Notes: generated from the sequence alone by a model not told the origin. 64,000 nt of DNA from an uncultured Eubacteriaceae bacterium (GCA_945938055.1 CAMEUH010000001.1:1-64000); one strand, 5' to 3'; counted from the first letter of the stretch, positions 24,838-33,355 are shown. A program made the numbers and translations.

Positions 24838-25673
24838 ATTGCATCCACCAATTCTTCTATCGTAAGTATTCCCTCTGAAAGCGGAACACCTTTTTTCTTC
24901 AACTCATGAGCAAGCTGTGTAACCTGCGGTACATCCAGCCTAAGCTCCTTTAACTTTTCCACCCGGGAAAAAATTTCCCGCGGAGTTCCGTCCATGACGA
25001 CGCTTCCTTCATCCATAACAATCACACGGTTCGCATCCACTACTTCATCCATGTAGTGAGTAATCAGAATAACTGTCACATTTTCTTTTTCATTTAATTC
25101 ATGTAAAGTCCGGATTACTTCTTTTCTGCCATTCGGATCAAGCATTGCCGTTGGTTCATCCAGAACAATACACTTTGGCTTCATTGCAACAATACCCGCA
25201 ATTGCTACTCGCTGCTTCTGCCCACCAGATAAACGATTTGGAGAGGCATCTCTAAATTCATACATTCCAACTGCTTTCAATGCCTTGTCGACACGTACCC
25301 ATATTTCTTCTGTAGGAACTCCCATGTTTTCCGGTCCAAATCCCACATCTTCTTCCACAACCGTCCCAATAATCTGATTATCAGGATTCTGAAAAACCAT
25401 CCCGGCCGTCTGTCGGATATCCCACAATTTATCTTCATCTGTGGTATCCATTCCATCCACCCAGACAGTACCTTCTGTTGGGATTAAAAGCGAATTCAAA
25501 TGCTTTGCAAAGGTTGACTTTCCGGAACCATTATGTCCCAGAATTGCAACAAAATCACCCTGTTTAATGGATAGATTTATATTTTTTACCGCATTGACAA
25601 TTCCATCTACGTTTCCTTCTTCATCCCTGCGTATATAATCAAAAGATAATTCCTTTGTTTTAACAATATCCAT
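24825..25673 (-). CDS. ecfA1: Energy-coupling factor transporter ATPase EcfA1
   Basis: This 282-residue ABC ATPase has Walker A GHNGSGKST, Q-loop MVFQNPDNQIIG, signature LSGGQKQRVAIAGIV and Walker B CIVLDEPTAMLDPNG, plus the C-terminal EIFSRVEKLKELRLDVPQVTQLAHEL element. I chose ATG 25673 (MDIVKTKELSF), preceded by AAGGGATG; an in-frame ATG at 25706 would lie in the preceding terminator loop region. It follows rplQ across a hairpin terminator, so its expression depends on read-through or a weak promoter. The rplQ-ecf-truA order is widely conserved in Firmicutes. Confidence 0.95.
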   Translation of the reverse strand: MDIVKTKELSFDYIRRDEEGNVDGIVNAVKNINLSIKQGDFVAILGHNGSGKSTFAKHLNSLLIPTEGTVWVDGMDTTDEDKLWDIRQTAGMVFQNPDNQIIGTVVEEDVGFGPENMGVPTEEIWVRVDKALKAVGMYEFRDASPNRLSGGQKQRVAIAGIVAMKPKCIVLDEPTAMLDPNGRKEVIRTLHELNEKENVTVILITHYMDEVVDANRVIVMDEGSVVMDGTPREIFSRVEKLKELRLDVPQVTQLAHELKKKGVPLSEGILTIEELVDAICQL

Positions 25674-25696
25674 CCATTCACATCCCTTCTTAATAC

Positions 25697-25725
25697 AAAA
25701 ACCCATCCTAAGCCAGATGGGTTTT
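25697..25725 (-). terminator. Terminator-like hairpin between rplQ and ecfA1
   Basis: Arms AAAACCCATC and GATGGGTTTT (about 25698-25707 / 25716-25725) enclose an 8-nt loop. On the minus strand the stem ends in TTTTTGTATT. It separates the ribosomal cluster from ecfA1 and probably reduces downstream transcription. Confidence 0.8.
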
Positions 25726-25741
25726 CACATTAACCAATTTA

Positions 25742-26278
25742 TTAAACTAACTCAATCAGAACCTGCATTGCTGCATCACCCTTACGAAGACCAATCTTAG
25801 TGATTCTTGTATAACCACCCTTACGGTCAGCGTACTTTGGAGCGATTTCATCAAATAACTTAGCTACCAGATCAACCTGCTTTGTATTCTTCTTTCTTCC
25901 TGCGCCTGCAGCCGGAACTTCCTTAACCGGATACAGTACCTGAAGCATCTGATGTCTTGCATGAAGTCTGGAAGGCATATCCTTCTTGATTGACTTTTCT
26001 ACGTTGTCATATACAGTAACTTTCTTACCATCAACAACTTCCTTTACTCTCTTGCCATTTGCATCCTTACGTGCAACCTTTGCAGTAACAGTAACGGTTT
26101 CAAAGTTATCTCTTTCCTTAACAGCTAAAGTAATTAACTTTTCAGCCTGCTTACGAATTTCTTTTGCTCTTGCTTCTGTTGTAACAATCTTACCATTATT
26201 GATTAAAGCTGTTACCTGGCTTCTGATTAAAGCCTTTCTCTGGTCAGATGTTCTTCCCAGCTTTCTGTATTCTGCCAT
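25742..26278 (-). CDS. rplQ: Large-subunit ribosomal protein bL17 with central insert
   Basis: The N-terminal AEYRKLGRTSDQRKALIRSQV and ARAKEIRKQAEKLITLAVK are standard L17, as is the end DLVAKLFDEIAPKYADRKGGYTRITKIGLRKGDAAMQVLIELV. Typical L17 has about 113-127 residues; this one has 178. The extra 55 or so residues lie between about positions 65 and 130 (KVARKDANGKRVKEVVDGKK through VPAAGAGRKKNTKQ), a basic stretch probably on the ribosome surface near the tunnel exit. It follows rpoA across a 173-bp gap with a strong stem-loop. Confidence 0.95.
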   Translation of the reverse strand: MAEYRKLGRTSDQRKALIRSQVTALINNGKIVTTEARAKEIRKQAEKLITLAVKERDNFETVTVTAKVARKDANGKRVKEVVDGKKVTVYDNVEKSIKKDMPSRLHARHQMLQVLYPVKEVPAAGAGRKKNTKQVDLVAKLFDEIAPKYADRKGGYTRITKIGLRKGDAAMQVLIELV

Positions 26279-26413
26279 TTTAATTTACCTCCATAGTTGG
26301 GCGGTTCTACCGCCATTTGTGGAACATATTTCTATGCTCATCGGTCTTATTAGTAATATGTCTGCATAAAGCCCGCCACATTATGACAGATTCATGCAGA
26401 GGTATACATACAA

Positions 26414-26440
26414 GCTTGAAGTTCCATTGGAACTTCAAGC
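26414..26440 (-). terminator. Strong stem-loop between rpoA and rplQ
   Basis: Twelve-bp perfect arms GCTTGAAGTTCC (26414-26425) and GGAACTTCAAGC (26429-26440) with a 3-nt loop lie just after the rpoA stop. No uninterrupted T-run follows on the minus strand (TTGTATGTATACC), so an RNA processing or stability element, or a partial terminator, is more likely than full termination. The rest of the 26279-26451 gap shows no gene. Confidence 0.6.
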
Positions 26441-26451
26441 ACATAGGTATC

Positions 26452-27414
26452 TTAATCTTCGCTCTGGTTTAAGGATAAACCAAGTTCTTTTAACTTTGCT
26501 AATACTTCTTCCAAAGACTTGCGACCAAGGTTACGAACCTTCATCATGTCCTCAGATGTTCTGTTGCAAAGCTCTTCAACAGTATTGATGCCAGCTCTCT
26601 TCAAGCAGTTATGTGAACGTACTGAAAGCTCTAATTCATCAATGCTCATTTCAAGCACTTTCTCTTTCTCATTGTCTTCCTTCTCTACCATAACGTCTAC
26701 AGACTTGGCATTTTCGGATAAGTCAATGAACAGACTCAAATGCTCGCTAAGTACCTTAGCTGCAAGGCTTACAGCCTCGTCCGGTGCCAAAGTACCATTT
26801 GTAAATACATCTAATGTAAGCTTATCGTAATCTGTAATCTGTCCTACACGAGTGTTCTGTACAGATAAGTTTACTCTCTCGACTGGTGTATAGATAGAAT
26901 CAATAGAAATCACACCAACAGGCATATTTTCTGTCTTGTTCTTATCAGAACTTACATATCCTCTGCCCTTTGTAATGGTTAATTCCATAAAAAGCTTGCA
27001 ATCAACACCACCATTTAATGTAGCGATTACCTGTTCCGGATTAATGATCTCAATATCTGAATCAGCCTGGATATCAGCACCCGTAACTACGCCTTCACGA
27101 CCTTCCACTTCAATGTAAGCAGTCTTTGGCTCGTTGGAATCGCTGGTATTCTTAATTGCTAATTCCTTGATATTCATGATAATCTCAGTTACATCTTCCT
27201 TGATTCCAGGAATGGAACTGAACTCATGTAAAACACCATCAATTTTAATCTGGCTAACGGCAGCACCCGGTAATGAAGAAAGCATAATTCTTCTTAAAGA
27301 GTTACCAAGTGTTGTACCATAACCTCTCTCAAGTGGTTCTACAACAAATCTTCCATACTTCTTGTCTTCAGAGATCTCTTCAATCTCAATTTTGGGTTTT
27401 TCAAAATCGAACAC
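26452..27414 (-). CDS. rpoA: DNA-directed RNA polymerase subunit alpha
   Basis: This 320-residue subunit nucleates polymerase assembly and contacts activators and UP elements. The N-terminal domain has FVVEPLERGYGTTLGNSLRRIMLSSLPGAAV and the dimer interface around VNLSVQNTRVGQITDYDKL. After an acidic linker, the C-terminal domain (from about 245) contains MSIDELELSVRSHNCLKRAGINTVEELCNRTSEDMMKVRNLGRKSLEEV, the helix-hairpin-helix DNA-binding unit. It lies 43 bp after rpsD in the alpha operon. Confidence 0.98.
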   Translation of the reverse strand: MFDFEKPKIEIEEISEDKKYGRFVVEPLERGYGTTLGNSLRRIMLSSLPGAAVSQIKIDGVLHEFSSIPGIKEDVTEIIMNIKELAIKNTSDSNEPKTAYIEVEGREGVVTGADIQADSDIEIINPEQVIATLNGGVDCKLFMELTITKGRGYVSSDKNKTENMPVGVISIDSIYTPVERVNLSVQNTRVGQITDYDKLTLDVFTNGTLAPDEAVSLAAKVLSEHLSLFIDLSENAKSVDVMVEKEDNEKEKVLEMSIDELELSVRSHNCLKRAGINTVEELCNRTSEDMMKVRNLGRKSLEEVLAKLKELGLSLNQSED

Positions 27415-27457
27415 AATAAGCCCCTCCTTTTGGGTATGGTTGGCTAATCCTTACGGA

Positions 27458-28051
27458 TTACTTTGAGTATAACTCGACGATAAGCATCTCGTTAACTGGA
27501 ACATCTATAACTTCTCTTGTAGGTAAGTTCTTTACTACACCCTTAAGATTTTCTACATCAGCATCAAGCCATTCTGGAACAACTCTTCCTGCTGTTGCAT
27601 CTAAGATTTCCTTATATCTTACTGAATCCTTTGACTTTTCTCTGATTTCAACTGTATCACCAGCTTTGATTAAATAAGATGGAACATTAACACTCTGTCC
27701 ATTTACTAATACCTGCTTATGACTAACAATCTGTCTTGCTTCTCTTCTTGTTCTTGCAAATCCTAAACGGAAAATTACATTATCAAGTCTTCTTTCAAGA
27801 AGAATCATAAGATTCTCACCGGACATGCCGTTCATCTTTTCAGCCTTTTCAAAGTAGTTTCTGAAAGGCTTCTCTAATACGCCGTAGATAAACTTAGCCT
27901 TCTGCTTTTCTCTAAGCTGTAAGCCATATTCGCTTACCTTCTTACCAGCGTTTCTTGATTTTCTATTTGATTTCTTATTTACGCCTAAATAAAATGGATC
28001 TAAATCAAGTGATCTACATCTTTTTAAAACAGGAACTCTGTTTATAGCCAT
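27458..28051 (-). CDS. rpsD: Small-subunit ribosomal protein uS4
   Basis: This 197-residue primary 16S rRNA binder carries the S4 RNA-binding domain RRLDNVIFRLGFARTRREARQIVSHKQVLVNGQSVNVPSYLIKAGD (about residues 88-135). The N-terminus SRNAGKKVSEYGLQLREKQKAKFIYGVLEKPF is the cysteine-free (zinc-independent) form. In E. coli, S4 represses its operon by binding the rpsM leader. It is placed between rpsK and rpoA as usual. Confidence 0.97.
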   Translation of the reverse strand: MAINRVPVLKRCRSLDLDPFYLGVNKKSNRKSRNAGKKVSEYGLQLREKQKAKFIYGVLEKPFRNYFEKAEKMNGMSGENLMILLERRLDNVIFRLGFARTRREARQIVSHKQVLVNGQSVNVPSYLIKAGDTVEIREKSKDSVRYKEILDATAGRVVPEWLDADVENLKGVVKNLPTREVIDVPVNEMLIVELYSK

Positions 28052-28068
28052 CTTAACTGCACCTCCTA

Positions 28069-28464
28069 TTAAACTCTTCTACGCTTTGGTGGACGACATC
28101 CGTTATGTGGAACTGGTGTTACATCCTTAATACTAACAACTTCAAGACCACAAGCCTGAAGAGCACGAATTGCTGCTTCTCTACCTGAACCTGGTCCCTT
28201 AACCATAACGTCAACTGATTTTAATCCGTGAACCAAAGCTGCCTTTGTAGCAGTTTCTGCTGCCATCTGAGCTGCATAAGGAGTAGATTTTCTTGAACCT
28301 CTAAATCCCAGACCACCGGCACTTGCCCATGATAATGCATTACCTTCTGTATCAGTAAGTGTAACGATTGTATTATTAAAAGATGACTGGATATGTGCCT
28401 GTCCTCGTTCAACGTTTTTCTTAACACGCTTTTTTGTCACTTTTTTTGTAACTTTTTGAGCCAT
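28069..28464 (-). CDS. rpsK: Small-subunit ribosomal protein uS11
   Basis: This 131-residue platform protein has GQAHIQSSFNNTIVTLTDTEGNALSWASAGGLGFRGSRKSTPYAAQ and the C-terminal DVTPVPHNGCRPPKRRRV, both diagnostic. It interacts with S7 near the E site. It sits 54 bp after rpsM and 17 bp before rpsD. Confidence 0.98.
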   Translation of the reverse strand: MAQKVTKKVTKKRVKKNVERGQAHIQSSFNNTIVTLTDTEGNALSWASAGGLGFRGSRKSTPYAAQMAAETATKAALVHGLKSVDVMVKGPGSGREAAIRALQACGLEVVSIKDVTPVPHNGCRPPKRRRV

Positions 28465-28518
28465 TTTCTAAACTAACCTCCCTTATGGGTACCCTTTACG
28501 GGTCACAACTATTTATTA

Positions 28519-28890
28519 TTATTTCTTCTTATTTGCAACTGTCTTCTTTGGACCCTTACGAGTTCTTGCATTTGTCTTAGTCTTCTGACCTCTTACAGGC
28601 AGACCCTTTCTATGACGAATACCTCTGTAGCATCCAATTTCCTGTAATCTCTTGATATTCAGGGCAACTTCTCTTCTTAAATCACCTTCTACAAGGATTT
28701 CGTGAGCTTCCATAGCCTTCTGAATCTTAATAACTTCGTCGTCTGTTAAATCCTTTACACGAGTATCTGGATTTACTCCTGCTTCAGCAAGAAGACGGTT
28801 TGAAGTAACTCTACCTATACCATAAATATAAGTAAGACCAATTTCAATACGTTTTTCTCTTGGTAAGTCCACACCAGCGATACGAGCCAT
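28519..28890 (-). CDS. rpsM: Small-subunit ribosomal protein uS13
   Basis: This 123-residue head protein contacts the P-site tRNA and bridges to the large subunit. MARIAGVDLPREKRIEIGLTYIYGIG, CYRGIRHRKGLPVRGQKTKTNARTRKGPKK and the lysine-rich tail are conserved. The start ATG 28890 follows GGAGGTG; an upstream in-frame ATG at 28980 would add thirty residues absent from the family and is rejected. The 276-bp gap to rpmJ (28891-29166) holds no gene but could act as the alpha-operon leader. Confidence 0.97.
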   Translation of the reverse strand: MARIAGVDLPREKRIEIGLTYIYGIGRVTSNRLLAEAGVNPDTRVKDLTDDEVIKIQKAMEAHEILVEGDLRREVALNIKRLQEIGCYRGIRHRKGLPVRGQKTKTNARTRKGPKKTVANKKK

Positions 28891-29166
28891 GCGTATTACA
28901 CCTCCATTAGTTATTCTTCCGTAAGGAACACATATCGCAGCCCACCCGTTCCGGATGTCTGAAATGTTGTGCGTACACATTCCTTATCTATTCTTTGTTT
29001 CATATATATTTATAAAATGATAGCAATTCACACCACATATTAACAACGACGCCTGGTGTTTCATTGCTGCAGCCGCATTACAATTCATCTCTGGAAACTG
29101 CTAAATTTTTCCAAAGATTACAACGCAAAAACAAGAGAAGCCCTATTTTACTTCCCTTTTGGTAAA

Positions 29167-29280
29167 TTAACCCTGTCTTTGCTTGTGCTTAGGATTCTCA
29201 CAGATTACTCTGATAGCTCCCTTTCTCTTAATAATCTTGCATTTTTCGCAAATAGGCTTTACAGATGATCTAACCTTCAC
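29167..29280 (-). CDS. rpmJ: Large-subunit ribosomal protein bL36 (zinc-ribbon form)
   Basis: This 37-residue protein begins at GTG 29280 behind GGAGAA and reads [15 protein letters not shown], then [22 protein letters not shown]. The zinc ligands C11, C14, C27 and H32 are intact, so it is the C+ form rather than the zinc-free paralogue. It lies between infA and rpsM, the universal position in the alpha operon. Its small size and GTG start make it easy to miss. Confidence 0.97.
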
Positions 29281-29372
29281 AGTAATTCTCCTTTCCCAAA
29301 AAAGTACGCTTTACATTATATCAGACACTTTGTAAAATGGCAAGCATTACTTTTGAAAAAATTTTGTTATTA

Positions 29373-29591
29373 TTATTTATCTCTCCAGATGATTCTTCCC
29401 TTGGTTAAATCATATGGGGAAAGTTCTATAGTTACCTTATCACCAGGCAAGATACGAATGTAATTCATCCTTAACTTACCGCTGATATGAGCCAGTACCT
29501 TATGCCCGTTTTCCAGTTCAACCTGAAACATTGCATTTGGTAATTTCTCAATTACTGTTCCTTCGATTTCAATAACGTCTGACTTTGACAT
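29373..29591 (-). CDS. infA: Translation initiation factor IF-1
   Basis: This 72-residue S1/OB-fold protein blocks the ribosomal A site during initiation. MSKSDVIEIEGTVIEKLPNAMFQVELENGHKVLAHISGKLRMNYIRILPGDKVTIELSPYDLTKGRIIWR is the classic pattern (shown here in overlapping motif terms EGTVIE, HISGKLRMNYI and DLTKGRI). It follows the KOW gene by 12 bp and precedes rpmJ. Confidence 0.97.
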   Translation of the reverse strand: MSKSDVIEIEGTVIEKLPNAMFQVELENGHKVLAHISGKLRMNYIRILPGDKVTIELSPYDLTKGRIIWRDK

Positions 29592-29603
29592 ATTAACCTC
29601 CTC

Positions 29604-29870
29604 TTAATTCCCTGCCTTATAATCTTTAATGGCTTTTTTGATGTCTTCGTTTTTTAATAAATTGTTCTGCTCTAATTTTTCACCAATTACCGGATCCATA
29701 TAACCAATCCGCTGAATATGTTTGATTTTTTTCTTTTTTGGCTTCTCAATTGTTTTCAGCCTTCCATCTGCCAGATATACATATTCCTTATCACAATCTA
29801 TTATTACATAAATCTGATCTGCATCGTGACCGGCCTTGGATTTTGCAAATGTTCCTATATTAATATCCAT
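29604..29870 (-). CDS. KOW-domain RNA-binding protein, L14e-like
   Basis: This 88-residue protein starts DINIGTFAKSKAGHDADQIYVIIDCDKEYVYLADGRLKTIEKPKKKKIKHIQ. The N-terminal half forms a small beta-barrel of the KOW/SH3 type, reminiscent of archaeal and eukaryotic L14e, and is followed by a lysine-rich patch and a short acidic helical tail. Proteins of this kind occur between map and infA in many clostridia, but their role is not established; a ribosome-associated or rRNA-binding function is inferred from location and charge. It starts 12 bp downstream of map. Confidence 0.8.
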   Translation of the reverse strand: MDINIGTFAKSKAGHDADQIYVIIDCDKEYVYLADGRLKTIEKPKKKKIKHIQRIGYMDPVIGEKLEQNNLLKNEDIKKAIKDYKAGN

Positions 29871-29882
29871 GGTTCCTCCATC

Positions 29883-30635
29883 TTATCGAAGTGATAATAT
29901 TTCAGGTTCACCATCTGTAATCAGCACTGTATTTTCATAATGTGCCGATAAGGAACCATCTGTTGTTACAACCGTCCACTCATCATCAAGCCATCTTACG
30001 TTATATTGGCCTGCATTAATCATTGGTTCAATGGCTAAAGTCATCCCAGCCTTCAGCCTCATGCCTCTCGTTTCCTGCTTGAAATTCGGCACCTGTGGAT
30101 CTTCATGAAGAGCACTTCCCACACCATGTCCCACCAAATCTCTTACTACCCCAAAGCCAAAGCTTTCTGCATAGTTTCCGATTGCTGTGGATATTTCATG
30201 TAAATGGCACCCTTCCCTGGCATATTTAATGCCTTCAAAGAAACACTGTTTTGTTACCTCTATTAATTTTCTGGCATCTTCGCTTATTGTACCAACTCCA
30301 TATGTTCTTGCGGCATCAGAGTGATAACCCTTATATATAACACCCGCATCCAGACTCACAATATCTCCCTCATGCAAAATACGTTTCTTGCTGGGAATTC
30401 CATGAACAACTTCGTCGTTTACAGAAACACATATTGATGCCGGATATCCGTTATACCCAAGGAAAGACGGAGTACAACCATAACTTTCAATAAGCTGCCT
30501 GCCCTTTCTGTCAATATCCAAAGTTGTAATTCCCGGTTTTATCATTCTGCCAAGTTCCTCATGCACTTCAAAGAGGATTTTTCCTGCTTCTCGCATAAGT
30601 TCAATTTCCCGTTCTGACTTAATTGACACTGACAT
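29883..30635 (-). CDS. map: Type I methionine aminopeptidase
   Basis: This 250-residue pita-bread metalloprotease removes N-terminal methionine co-translationally. The metal ligands are D96 (SLDAG), D107 (YHSDAART), H170 (VGHGVG), E203 (AIEPM) and E234 (AHYENT), and substrate-side H79 lies in VHGIP. It is a type Ia enzyme without an N-terminal extension. The gene begins 5 bp after adk, the conserved secY-adk-map order. Confidence 0.97.
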   Translation of the reverse strand: MSVSIKSEREIELMREAGKILFEVHEELGRMIKPGITTLDIDRKGRQLIESYGCTPSFLGYNGYPASICVSVNDEVVHGIPSKKRILHEGDIVSLDAGVIYKGYHSDAARTYGVGTISEDARKLIEVTKQCFFEGIKYAREGCHLHEISTAIGNYAESFGFGVVRDLVGHGVGSALHEDPQVPNFKQETRGMRLKAGMTLAIEPMINAGQYNVRWLDDEWTVVTTDGSLSAHYENTVLITDGEPEILSLR

Positions 30636-30640
30636 AATAA

Positions 30641-31285
30641 TTATTCTCCAAGAATTTCAACAATTGCAGTAAACACATCGTTCATGTCCACTGTTCCATC
30701 AACTTCTTTTAATACACCCTTCTTACCGTAATAGTCAATAAGAGGCTGTGTCTGCTCATGATATACCTTAAGACGCTTTTCTACAGTTTCCGGCTTGTCA
30801 TCATCTCTTAAAATTAATTCCTTGCCGCATCTGTCACAAATTCCTTCGGTCTTTGTCGGATTATAAACGATATGGTACGTAGCACCACATCCAACACATG
30901 CCCGGCGTCCGGACATACGTCTTACGATATTTTCATCTGGTACTTCTACATTAATTGCATAATCTACCTTTTCACCGATTGCATTTAATGCCTTATCAAG
31001 AGCCTCAGCCTGTGGTATTGTTCTTGGAAAACCATCCAGAACATAACCATTTGCACAATCAGCTTCCTGAAAACGATCCATGATTAAATCTACTACTAAT
31101 TCATCCGGAACAAGAAGTCCCTGATCCATATATGTCTTGGCTTTCTTACCAAGTTCTGTTCCATTCTTAATATTTGCACGGAAAATGTCTCCTGTGGAGA
31201 TATGCGGAATGGAATACTTATCTGCTATCATCTTTGCCTGTGTACCCTTGCCGGCACCAGGTGCTCCCAACATAATAATCTTCAT
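30641..31285 (-). CDS. adk: Adenylate kinase (zinc-lid form)
   Basis: This 214-residue enzyme interconverts ATP, ADP and AMP. The P-loop is GAPGAGKGT at 7-15, the AMP site includes STGDIFR and GFPRT, and the LID carries four zinc cysteines C130, C133, C150 and C153 (CVGCG and CDRCG), typical of Gram-positive bacteria. I chose ATG 31285 (MKIIMLGAPG); the in-frame start at 31360 would read through the upstream hairpin. It follows secY across a terminator-like stem. Confidence 0.97.
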   Translation of the reverse strand: MKIIMLGAPGAGKGTQAKMIADKYSIPHISTGDIFRANIKNGTELGKKAKTYMDQGLLVPDELVVDLIMDRFQEADCANGYVLDGFPRTIPQAEALDKALNAIGEKVDYAINVEVPDENIVRRMSGRRACVGCGATYHIVYNPTKTEGICDRCGKELILRDDDKPETVEKRLKVYHEQTQPLIDYYGKKGVLKEVDGTVDMNDVFTAIVEILGE

Positions 31286-31337
31286 AATTCTGCATCTGCC
31301 TTTCACGGAATGTGTAATAATCTTAAAGCCAGAAAAA

Positions 31338-31361
31338 CTCGCCTGGCCGAAACCAGGCAAG
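31338..31361 (-). terminator. Terminator-like hairpin between secY and adk
   Basis: Minus-strand arms CTTGCCTGG and CCAGGCGAG with a TTTCGG loop are followed by TTTTTCTGG. It lies 12 bp after the secY stop within the continuous ribosomal transcription unit. It is probably an attenuator that lowers adk-map-infA-alpha operon expression relative to the spc genes rather than a full stop. Confidence 0.7.
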
Positions 31362-31372
31362 TTGTCTGCTAA

Positions 31373-32692
31373 TTAGTCATTTAAAAATCCCTTGTAATTT
31401 CTTACCAGCATCTGGGATTCAATTGCTTTCAGTGTTTCAAGGATAACACCAACAATAATGATGATGGATGTACCACTAAATGACACACTTGCCTTAAATA
31501 CACCTGAGAAGAAGATTGGAACTACTGCAACAATAATCAGTCCACATGCGCCAATGAAGATTATGTAATTAAGAATCTTATTTAAATAATCTGAGGTTGG
31601 CTTTCCAGGACGAATACCCGGAATAAATCCACCGCTCTTCTTCATGTTATTTGCAATCTCCAGTGGATTAAAGGTAATGGATGTATAGAAGTATGCAAAG
31701 AATACTACTAATACAATATATACGATTAAACCGATGGAATACTTTGGATACTGTGGGTTGCACCAATATGATGAACTTAAGTATCTCGCCCATTCTGCAC
31801 CATTTGCATTAAAAAACTGGGCAATAATAACTGGTGTGGATAATAATGATGAAGCAAAGATGACAGGAATTACACCAGCTGTATTAACCTTAAGCGGTAT
31901 AACTGACTGCTGTCCACCAGCAGACTTTCTACCTACAATTTTCTGTGAGTACTGTACCGGAATCTTACGTACGCCATCCTGAAGAATACATACGAATACT
32001 ACCATTGCAATAATTACTGCAAGGATAATTACTGCAGCCAGTACTCCTCTTGCTACATCCTTTGATAATACAAAGTCATTGAACAGTCTTACCATGTCTT
32101 CCGGAATTCTGGAAACGATGTTAAATAACAGTACAATTGAAATACCGTTTCCAACACCTTTTTCTGTAATTCTTTCACCAATCCACATAAGCATTGCAGA
32201 ACCGGCTGTTAACGTAACAATGATTACAATAACAGACCATACATATTTTCCAGTACTCATTGTGGCATAGCCTTTGATAAGACCCTGTCCGCCAAACCCT
32301 ACTGCCATTGCCGTACTCTCAATCAAAGCAAGAGCAACGGTAAGGTAACGGGTAATTTCTGCAATCTTCTTTCTTCCATCTTCGCCTTCCTTCTGCATTT
32401 CCTCAAGTTTTGGAATTGCAATGGTCATAAGCTGCATGATAATGGAAGATGTAATGTATGGTGTAATGCTCAATGCAAATACGGACATTGATAAGAATGA
32501 TCCACCGGTAAATGCATCCAGAAAACTAAATGCATCTCCGGCTGAGCCAAACAATGTACTAAAATAAGTTGTATCAACTCCCGGAATAGGAAGCAAGCTT
32601 CCTATTCTTATCACAACTAACATTAAGAATGTATATATGAGTTTCTTTCTTATATCCTTAATTTTTAATGCGTTACGGAGTGTTTTTAACAT
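31373..32692 (-). CDS. secY: Preprotein translocase subunit SecY
   Basis: This 439-residue ten-helix channel forms the core of the Sec translocon. Landmarks are the N-terminal LLPIPGVDTTYF, the plug/TM2 region SVFALSITPYITSSIIMQL, GQGLIKGYA, ITEKGVGNGISI, the loop PVQYSQKIVGRKSAGGQQSVIPLKVNTAGVIPVIFASSL and FNPLEIANNMKKSGGFIPGIRPGKPT. It abuts rplO (stop and start share position 32692) at the end of the spc operon. Confidence 0.98.
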   Translation of the reverse strand: MLKTLRNALKIKDIRKKLIYTFLMLVVIRIGSLLPIPGVDTTYFSTLFGSAGDAFSFLDAFTGGSFLSMSVFALSITPYITSSIIMQLMTIAIPKLEEMQKEGEDGRKKIAEITRYLTVALALIESTAMAVGFGGQGLIKGYATMSTGKYVWSVIVIIVTLTAGSAMLMWIGERITEKGVGNGISIVLLFNIVSRIPEDMVRLFNDFVLSKDVARGVLAAVIILAVIIAMVVFVCILQDGVRKIPVQYSQKIVGRKSAGGQQSVIPLKVNTAGVIPVIFASSLLSTPVIIAQFFNANGAEWARYLSSSYWCNPQYPKYSIGLIVYIVLVVFFAYFYTSITFNPLEIANNMKKSGGFIPGIRPGKPTSDYLNKILNYIIFIGACGLIIVAVVPIFFSGVFKASVSFSGTSIIIIVGVILETLKAIESQMLVRNYKGFLND

Positions 32693-33132
32693 TAGATCAC
32701 CTCACAAGAACCACCAACAGCTTCAATCTTTTCTTTCGCTGATGCACTAAAAGCATTTGCCTTAACGTTGAGTTTCTTAGTTAATTCGCCATTACCAAGA
32801 ATCTTAACACCATCCTTTGGATTTGAAACGATACCAGCTTCCATTAATGTTTCAACAGATACTTCTGTACCATTCTCGAATGCCTCAAGAGCACTAACAT
32901 TGATGCCGATGATTTCCTTGTAATTTCTGTTTGTGAATCCTCTCTTCGGAATTCTTCTGTATAATGGCATCTGACCACCTTCGAATCCTGGTCTTGGAGC
33001 TCCTGAACGAGCCTTCTGACCCTTGTGACCCTTACCAGCTGTCTTACCATTTCCTGAACCGTGTCCACGGCCTCTTCTGAAATTATCGCTCTGTACTGAA
33101 CCAGCAGCAGGCGTTAAATTTGATAAGTCCAT
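32692..33132 (-). CDS. rplO: Large-subunit ribosomal protein uL15
   Basis: This 146-residue protein has the glycine/basic extended N-terminus (FRRGRGHGSGNGKTAGKGHKGQKARSG, then GFEGGQMPLYRRIPKRGF) that threads through 23S rRNA. The C-terminal globular domain carries LTVKANAFS-like LNVKANAFSASAKEKIEAVGGSCEVI. It is between rpmD and secY as usual. Confidence 0.98.
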   Translation of the reverse strand: MDLSNLTPAAGSVQSDNFRRGRGHGSGNGKTAGKGHKGQKARSGAPRPGFEGGQMPLYRRIPKRGFTNRNYKEIIGINVSALEAFENGTEVSVETLMEAGIVSNPKDGVKILGNGELTKKLNVKANAFSASAKEKIEAVGGSCEVI

Positions 33133-33155
33133 CTTTATCCTCCTTATTCAAATCA

Positions 33156-33338
33156 TTAGATTTCTTCTACTTTTACTAAGTGTCTAACTCTCTGAATCAT
33201 GCCTCTTGTTGCAGCATTATCAGGTAATTCAACAGTCTTATGCAGTTTCTTTAAGCCAAGAGCTTCAACTGTTTTAACCTGCTTAGGTACTGCACCAATA
33301 GTAGACTTAACTAAAGTAATTTTTAATTTTTCTGCCAT
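33156..33338 (-). CDS. rpmD: Large-subunit ribosomal protein uL30
   Basis: This 60-residue protein has KITLVKSTIGAVPKQVKTVEALGLKKLHKTVELPDNAATRGMIQRVRHLV in pattern: a compact ferredoxin-like L30 fold with the GLKKLH motif and the closing I..V.HLVKVEE. It lies 17 bp after rpsE and 23 bp before rplO. Confidence 0.98.
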   Translation of the reverse strand: MAEKLKITLVKSTIGAVPKQVKTVEALGLKKLHKTVELPDNAATRGMIQRVRHLVKVEEI

Positions 33339-33355
33339 TTTTAGTCCCTCCCTAA

